Origin: Arthrobacter horti
Lineage (GTDB): Bacteria > Actinomycetota > Actinomycetes > Actinomycetales > Micrococcaceae
Assembly (NCBI RefSeq): GCF_030731045.1
Contig: NZ_JAVALS010000001.1
Location: 434,001-498,000 of the forward strand
Length of the DNA: 64,000 nt
Direction of reading: 5' to 3'
A program made the translations under genes and the position numbers. This document shows positions 59,916 through 64,000 of the stretch, one piece after another. The notes beneath the pieces are model-generated. The model was given only the letters and a program-made list of their open reading frames with translations, was not told the DNA's origin and made no database searches. Position 1 is the first letter of the stretch. Each line of letters starts with the position of its first letter.

Positions 59916-60008
59916 CGCCGCAGCAACACTTGGCCGCTGTTCTGACGGCGGCGTAGACATTGAAGATCCTCGGCAATAGCCGAACTCAGAGAGGGAAAAA
60001 GGGGAACC

Positions 60009-61079
60009 ATGGGCAACCATAGTGACGGCAGCTCGACAAGCTCGAGCACCGTAGCTACGGCTGGTCAGCACGATGAAGGGGCATTCCAGGATCCTGGAAT
60101 TCCTCCTCACCGTCCTCGACTCGCCGACAAAGACCCCAAGGCCGCCAAGCGAGCGGAGCGCCAGGTCGCAGTCCTGTTCATCGTGTCCGTGATTGGCACC
60201 TTGGTCTTCCTGGTGACGTACTTCGCCATCGACCTGACCAATACGTCGACCACTGGCACGATCGGCCTGCAGAACATGCTGCTGGGCATCGGCACCGCCT
60301 TCGCGATGCTCGGCATCGGCACCGGCATCGTGCACTGGGCCAAGACGCTCATGCCCGATCATGAGGTGTCCGAGGACCGCCACGCGCTGCGTACCGAGGA
60401 GGACCGTCAGGCCGCGGTGGCGATCGCCGACACGATCATCGAGGAATCCGGCATCAAGCGCCGCCCGCTGATCCGCAACACCCTCCTGGGTGCGGTGGCT
60501 CTGGCTCCCCTGCCGGCCCTCGCGGTCTTCGGCGATCTGGGCCCGCGCCCGGACGACAAGCTGGCCCATACCATGTGGGCGCCTCAGAACGGCAAGCTCA
60601 AGCGCCTCACCCGTGACCCCGACGGTACGCCCATCAAGGCGTCCGACGTCACCATCGGGTCCGCCTTCCACGTGATCCCCGAGGGGCTCAACGAGCTGGA
60701 GAGCGGCAAGCTGAACGAGAAGGCAAAGGCCGTCGTTCTGCTCATGCGCCTGAACCCGGATGAGCTGAACCCCTCCAAGGGTCGCGAGAACTGGGCCTAC
60801 AACGGCATTGTCGCGTACTCCAAGATCTGCACGCACGTGGGTTGCCCGGTGGCACTCTACGAGCAGCAGACGCACCACCTGCTGTGCCCGTGCCACCAGT
60901 CGACCTTCGACCTGACGCACGAGTGCGCCGTGATCTTCGGCCCGGCCAGCCGCCCGCTGCCGCAGCTGCCGATTTCAGTCGACGAAGAGGGCTACCTGGT
61001 GGCCACGAGCGATTTCCACGAACCTGTCGGACCGAGTTACTGGGAGCGTGACGAGCATGAGCGCCGTCTCGACAGCTGA
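60009..61079 (+). CDS. qcrA: Cytochrome bc1 complex Rieske iron-sulfur subunit QcrA
   Basis: A 356-residue protein. Three N-terminal helices (about residues 55-185, more than in proteobacterial Rieske proteins) are followed by the Rieske domain. The [2Fe-2S] ligands are in KICTHVGCPV and LLCPCHQSTF. It accepts electrons from quinol in complex III. The 3' end overlaps the qcrB start by 23 bases, consistent with coupled translation. Confidence 0.96.
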   Translation: MGNHSDGSSTSSSTVATAGQHDEGAFQDPGIPPHRPRLADKDPKAAKRAERQVAVLFIVSVIGTLVFLVTYFAIDLTNTSTTGTIGLQNMLLGIGTAFAMLGIGTGIVHWAKTLMPDHEVSEDRHALRTEEDRQAAVAIADTIIEESGIKRRPLIRNTLLGAVALAPLPALAVFGDLGPRPDDKLAHTMWAPQNGKLKRLTRDPDGTPIKASDVTIGSAFHVIPEGLNELESGKLNEKAKAVVLLMRLNPDELNPSKGRENWAYNGIVAYSKICTHVGCPVALYEQQTHHLLCPCHQSTFDLTHECAVIFGPASRPLPQLPISVDEEGYLVATSDFHEPVGPSYWERDEHERRLDS

Positions 61080-62748
61080 GCAGTCCACCTATCAGGCCGA
61101 GACGAAGTTCGGCCGCTTCACCGATTTCGTCGACCAGCGTGTCGGCGGATCGGGCATCCTCAAAGAGTTCGGCCGGAAGGTCTTCCCCGACCACTGGTCC
61201 TTCATGTTCGGTGAGGTGGCCCTGTATTCCTTCGTCATCCTGCTGATGACGGGCACCTTCCTGACGTTCTTCTTCGACCCCTCCATGGCGGAGACCCACT
61301 ACCACGGCAGTTACTCGCCGCTGTACAACGTGGAGATGTCGGTCGCGTACAACTCCTCGCTCAACATCTCCTTCGAGGTGCGCGGCGGTCTGTTCATGCG
61401 TCAGGTGCACCACTGGGCGGCCCTGCTGTTCGTGGCCTCCGTGTCCGTGCACATGCTGCGCGTGTTCTTCACCGGCGCGTTCCGCAAGCCGCGTGAACTC
61501 AACTGGGTCGTGGGCGGTGTCCTGATCATCCTCGCGATGGCCGCAGGCTTCACCGGCTACTCCCTCCCCGACGATCTGCTCTCCGGCAACGGCCTGCGCA
61601 TCATCGACGGCGTCATCAAGTCGATCCCGGTGATCGGTACCTGGATCTCGTTCTTCCTCTTCGGCGGTGAGTTCCCGGGGACGGCCATCATCGGCCGCCT
61701 CTACGTACTGCACATCCTGCTGGTGCCGGCCCTGATCCTTCTGATGGTCGCAGTCCACCTCTTCATGGTGGTCGTCCACAAGCACACGCAGTACCCCGGC
61801 CCGGGCCGCAACGACCGCAACGTCGTCGGCTACCCGCTCGGCCCGGTCTACGCCGCAAAGGCCGGTGGCTTCTTCTTCATCGTGTTCGGTGTGATCGCCC
61901 TGATGGCCGGTTTCTTCACCATCAACCCGATCTGGAACTACGGTCCGTACGACCCCTCCCCCGTGTCCGCAGGCACCCAGCCTGACTGGTACATCGGCTG
62001 GGTCGACGGCGCCCTGCGCCTCATGCCCGGTGTGATCGGCGCCGTCGACGGCTACCGCCAGCACTTCGAGTTCATCATCTTCGGCCACGTGCTGACGCTG
62101 AACGTGCTCCTTCCGGCGCTGGTTCCGGCCGGCATCGTGTTCACCGTTCTGTTCACCTACCCGTGGATCGAGCGCTGGATCACCAAGGACGACCGCGAGC
62201 ACCACGTGCTGGACCGCCCGCGCAACGCCCCGACCCGTACCGCCATCGGTGTGGCCGGCTTCATCTTCTACTGCGTGATGTGGGCCGCGGCCAGCTCCGA
62301 CCTCATCGCCACGCACTTCAAGGTGTCGCTGAACGATGTGACCTACTGGCTCCGTGCCCTGTTCTTCATCGGCCCGGTCCTCGGTTTCATCGTCGCGAAG
62401 CGTGTGGCCCTTGCCCTGCAGCGCAAGGACCGGGAGATCGCCCTGCACGGCCGCGAGACCGGCCGCATCGTGCGCCTGCCGCACGGTGAGTTCATCGAGG
62501 TCCACGCCCCGCTCAACGACTACAAGCGCTACCGTCTGGTGTCCTTCGAGTCGCCCAAGCCGCTGCCGGCCCAGCCGAACTCCCACGGCGTGGTGGACCG
62601 CAAGGAACGCCGTCGCGCGAAGTTCTCCACGTGGTTCTTCGAGGATCGGGTCGCCCCGATCACGCCCGCCGAGCTGGAGGCCGCGCACGCACACGGCCAC
62701 CACGGTGAGGTCGAGTCCGGCGAAGAGACCAAGAGCCTGAGCCACTAG
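61057..62748 (+). CDS. qcrB: Cytochrome bc1 complex cytochrome b subunit QcrB
   Basis: A 563-residue protein with about eight to nine membrane helices. The heme ligand His pairs are in QVHHWAALLFVASVSVHMLRVFFTGAF and VPALILLMVAVHLFMVVVHKH. The quinol-site PDWYIGWVDG is the actinobacterial form of the PEWY motif. The C-terminal extension after residue 450 is long and charged, ending in a His-rich tail. ATG 61057 overlaps qcrA; GTG 61048 is a less likely start. Confidence 0.96.
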   Translation: MSAVSTAEQSTYQAETKFGRFTDFVDQRVGGSGILKEFGRKVFPDHWSFMFGEVALYSFVILLMTGTFLTFFFDPSMAETHYHGSYSPLYNVEMSVAYNSSLNISFEVRGGLFMRQVHHWAALLFVASVSVHMLRVFFTGAFRKPRELNWVVGGVLIILAMAAGFTGYSLPDDLLSGNGLRIIDGVIKSIPVIGTWISFFLFGGEFPGTAIIGRLYVLHILLVPALILLMVAVHLFMVVVHKHTQYPGPGRNDRNVVGYPLGPVYAAKAGGFFFIVFGVIALMAGFFTINPIWNYGPYDPSPVSAGTQPDWYIGWVDGALRLMPGVIGAVDGYRQHFEFIIFGHVLTLNVLLPALVPAGIVFTVLFTYPWIERWITKDDREHHVLDRPRNAPTRTAIGVAGFIFYCVMWAAASSDLIATHFKVSLNDVTYWLRALFFIGPVLGFIVAKRVALALQRKDREIALHGRETGRIVRLPHGEFIEVHAPLNDYKRYRLVSFESPKPLPAQPNSHGVVDRKERRRAKFSTWFFEDRVAPITPAELEAAHAHGHHGEVESGEETKSLSH

Positions 62749-62767
62749 GCCAAGGTCTCCCCCGAAA

Positions 62768-62808
62768 CGAAAGGCCCCTTCCAGAGATGATCTGGAAGGG
62801 GCCTTTCG
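62768..62808 (+). terminator. Rho-independent terminator after qcrB
   Basis: An inverted repeat of 18-base arms (CGAAAGGCCCCTTCCAGA / TCTGGAAGGGGCCTTTCG) with a 5-base loop. It lies between the qcr operon and the convergent GntR gene. Confidence 0.88.
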
Positions 62809-62873
62809 CGTGCCCGGACACTGTCCCGTGAGAGCTGTGCTGTCGCCGGCCTGCCCGGTAGGAGCAGCCGGCC

Positions 62874-63668
62874 TTACGGCCGCGGCGGTGGGGCCGCGCG
62901 GTAGTTGCGTGGGGACTTCTTGCCCTGCCGCTGCAGAGGAACGCGCAGGGAGTAGCGATCGGCGCGGTAATAGGACACTGAATAGTCCACCACGGTGTCC
63001 GCGACGTAGGCATGGCGCTGGATCTTCAGCAGGGGCGAGCCGATGTCCACCTTCAGCAGCGTCGCCACGGACGGGCTGGCTGCAGTCGCCTCCACGATGT
63101 CCTCACCCCAGTCCATGACGAGCCCGTAGCTGGCCTCCAGCTCGCCATAGAGGGAGACGGGCGCCTTCCCCGCGGTGATCCCGGGAGCCCGTGACGAGAG
63201 GATGAAGTTCTCATCGACGCTCATCGGTTCGTTGTCGGCCAGCAGCAGGCGGCGGAAGCGCACCACGGGTGTCCCCTCGGCGACCTCAAGCTCCCGCGCG
63301 AGGTGAGGATTGGATCGGATCTCCTCGAAGCTCAGAACCCGTGACGTGGGCACCATGCCGCGCCGCTGCATCTCCTCGCTGTAGGAGGTCAGCTTCAGCT
63401 GGAGGTCGACCTTGGGCCGGTGGACGAAGGTGCCCACTCCCACCATGCGGTCCACGATATTGTCACGGGCCAGAGAGTCGAGTGCTTGCCGGACCGTCAT
63501 GCGGGCCAGGCCGAAGCGGTCGCACAGGGCGCGCTCCGACGGCAGTTCCGTGCCCGGCTGGCAGCTGGTGTCGATGAAGGTCAGCAGAAGCGATTTGAGC
63601 TGCTCATAGAGCGGCACAGGGCTGTTCCGGTCAATCTCTCCGGCGATGGCTGAGGCGGCGGGGGGCAT
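62874..63668 (-). CDS. GntR-family regulator, UTRA type (DasR/NagR-like)
   Basis: A 264-residue regulator. The winged-helix domain is VPLYEQLKSLLLTFIDTSCQPGTELPSERALCDRFGLARMTVRQALDSLARDNIVDRMVG. The UTRA effector domain follows (ELEVAEGTPVVRFRRLLLADNEPMSVDENFIL). This is the HutC/DasR group, whose members often sense amino-sugar phosphates. It is divergent from the HPr gene, and GGTCTA at 63730-63735 resembles half of a DasR site. The effector is inferred only by family. Confidence 0.88.
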   Translation of the reverse strand: MPPAASAIAGEIDRNSPVPLYEQLKSLLLTFIDTSCQPGTELPSERALCDRFGLARMTVRQALDSLARDNIVDRMVGVGTFVHRPKVDLQLKLTSYSEEMQRRGMVPTSRVLSFEEIRSNPHLARELEVAEGTPVVRFRRLLLADNEPMSVDENFILSSRAPGITAGKAPVSLYGELEASYGLVMDWGEDIVEATAASPSVATLLKVDIGSPLLKIQRHAYVADTVVDYSVSYYRADRYSLRVPLQRQGKKSPRNYRAAPPPRP

Positions 63669-63729
63669 CGGGTCTCCCTGAGGGCGGCGTGCGTCGGACA
63701 GCTACTATTCTTATTCAGATAGCTGTACC

Positions 63730-63735
63730 GGTCTA
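63730..63735. promoter_or_regulatory. GGTCTA half-site, possible GntR/DasR-type operator
   Basis: In the 86-base space between the GntR gene and the HPr gene, ACCGGTCTAAT resembles one half of the DasR consensus (TGGTCTAGACCA, from memory). The second half is not conserved. Confidence 0.35.
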
Positions 63736-63754
63736 ATGAATCCGAGGAGAACAC

Positions 63755-64000
63755 GTGCCCGTTGTCCGTGCCCGAGTCACTGCCGCCATCGGGCTGCACG
63801 CCAGGCCAGCGGCGGAGTTCGTCCGTGCCGTGGCCGAGACGCTGCTGCCCGTCACCATCGCCAAGCCCGGGGAATCGCCAGTGGATGCAAGGTCCCTGCT
63901 CGAAGTGATGACTGCGGACTTCGCCTCCGGAACCGAGGTCGTGCTGGCCCTGGACGACCACGAGCACCCCTCCCCTGCCGCTCTGGCGAGCCTGGAGGGT
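63755..64000 (+). CDS. HPr-family phosphocarrier protein (cut by window edge)
   Basis: The first 82 codons are present; no stop is reached. The phosphorylation site is AIGLHARPAAEFVRA with the active His, and the regulatory Ser region reads DARSLLEVMTADFASGTEV. It should accept phosphate from enzyme I and pass it to sugar-specific PTS enzymes II. GTG 63755 is preceded by GAGGAG. It is divergent from the GntR-type regulator, which probably controls it. Confidence 0.88.
   Translation, partial: MPVVRARVTAAIGLHARPAAEFVRAVAETLLPVTIAKPGESPVDARSLLEVMTADFASGTEVVLALDDHEHPSPAALASLEG

Noticed and set aside
1..64000. CRISPR arrays, insertion sequences, prophage or attachment sites
   Set aside because: No regularly spaced repeats, transposase, integrase or phage structural genes were found, and tRNA-Leu is not followed by an integrase or a repeated tRNA end.

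Overview
The window is a GC-rich, gene-dense actinobacterial chromosome segment. Its content fits Arthrobacter or a close Micrococcaceae relative. Evidence: a complete Pup-proteasome locus in the canonical actinobacterial order, a mycothiol gene (mshC), RbpA, an actinobacterial qcrCAB/ctaE respiratory cluster, and a fused PafB-PafC regulator as described for Arthrobacter. GTG starts and 4-bp start/stop overlaps are common. No rRNA, CRISPR array, prophage or insertion sequence was recognised. The only RNA gene seen is tRNA-Leu(GAG).

Layout. 1-5.2 kb: a GNAT fragment, an AhpD-like protein, a membrane-anchored zinc metalloprotease, a SRPBCC protein, tRNA-Leu, an M20 peptidase, a broken acyl-CoA dehydrogenase and DUF5703. 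5.3-10.4 kb: uppP (cell-wall lipid carrier recycling), mshC, a PAC2 protein, a HAD phosphatase and an M50 protease. 10.5-26.4 kb: trmI, arc, dop, pup, prcB, prcA, pafA, two FKBP isomerases, the PafBC fusion, a small membrane protein, tatA, tatC and a HelY-type helicase. Here Dop activates Pup, PafA attaches it, Arc unfolds the tagged proteins, PrcAB degrades them and PafBC controls the DNA-damage response.

26.4-40.2 kb: amidohydrolase, polyprenol-phosphate mannose synthase, rbpA, SPFH/NfeD pair, RlmA-like methyltransferase with def, SnoaL protein, a LysR/YeiH divergent pair, a TetR/zapE divergent pair, an uncharacterised AAA ATPase, an argP-like regulator broken by an in-frame TGA beside lysE, and a MhuD-like heme-degrading enzyme. 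40.3-49.2 kb: a Tat-exported alkaline phosphatase, a three-gene flavin electron-transfer operon (ferric-reductase-like protein, FMN-binding protein, ApbE), YbaK, SRPBCC, NUDIX, TOPRIM, DUF2277, GNAT and a UraD-like protein.

49.2-57.1 kb: a FAD oxidoreductase, a TetR regulator and an orphan amino-acid-type binding lipoprotein linked by two near-identical palindromes, then a penicillin-binding protein, a GlsB-type protein, RlmC, DUF3054 and a small RAM protein. 57.2-64 kb: trpD, ctaE-qcrC-qcrA-qcrB, a GntR regulator and the start of an HPr gene.

Most of the window is conserved core genome. The less explained parts are the TetR two-operator module (49.2-52.6 kb), the flavin electron-transfer operon, the ATPase next to zapE, a 425-bp gap with a consensus-like promoter (28.1-28.5 kb), a pair of intergenic hairpins sharing identical 16-bp stem bases, and a recurring -10-like hexamer 5-9 nt before start codons that suggests many leaderless mRNAs.
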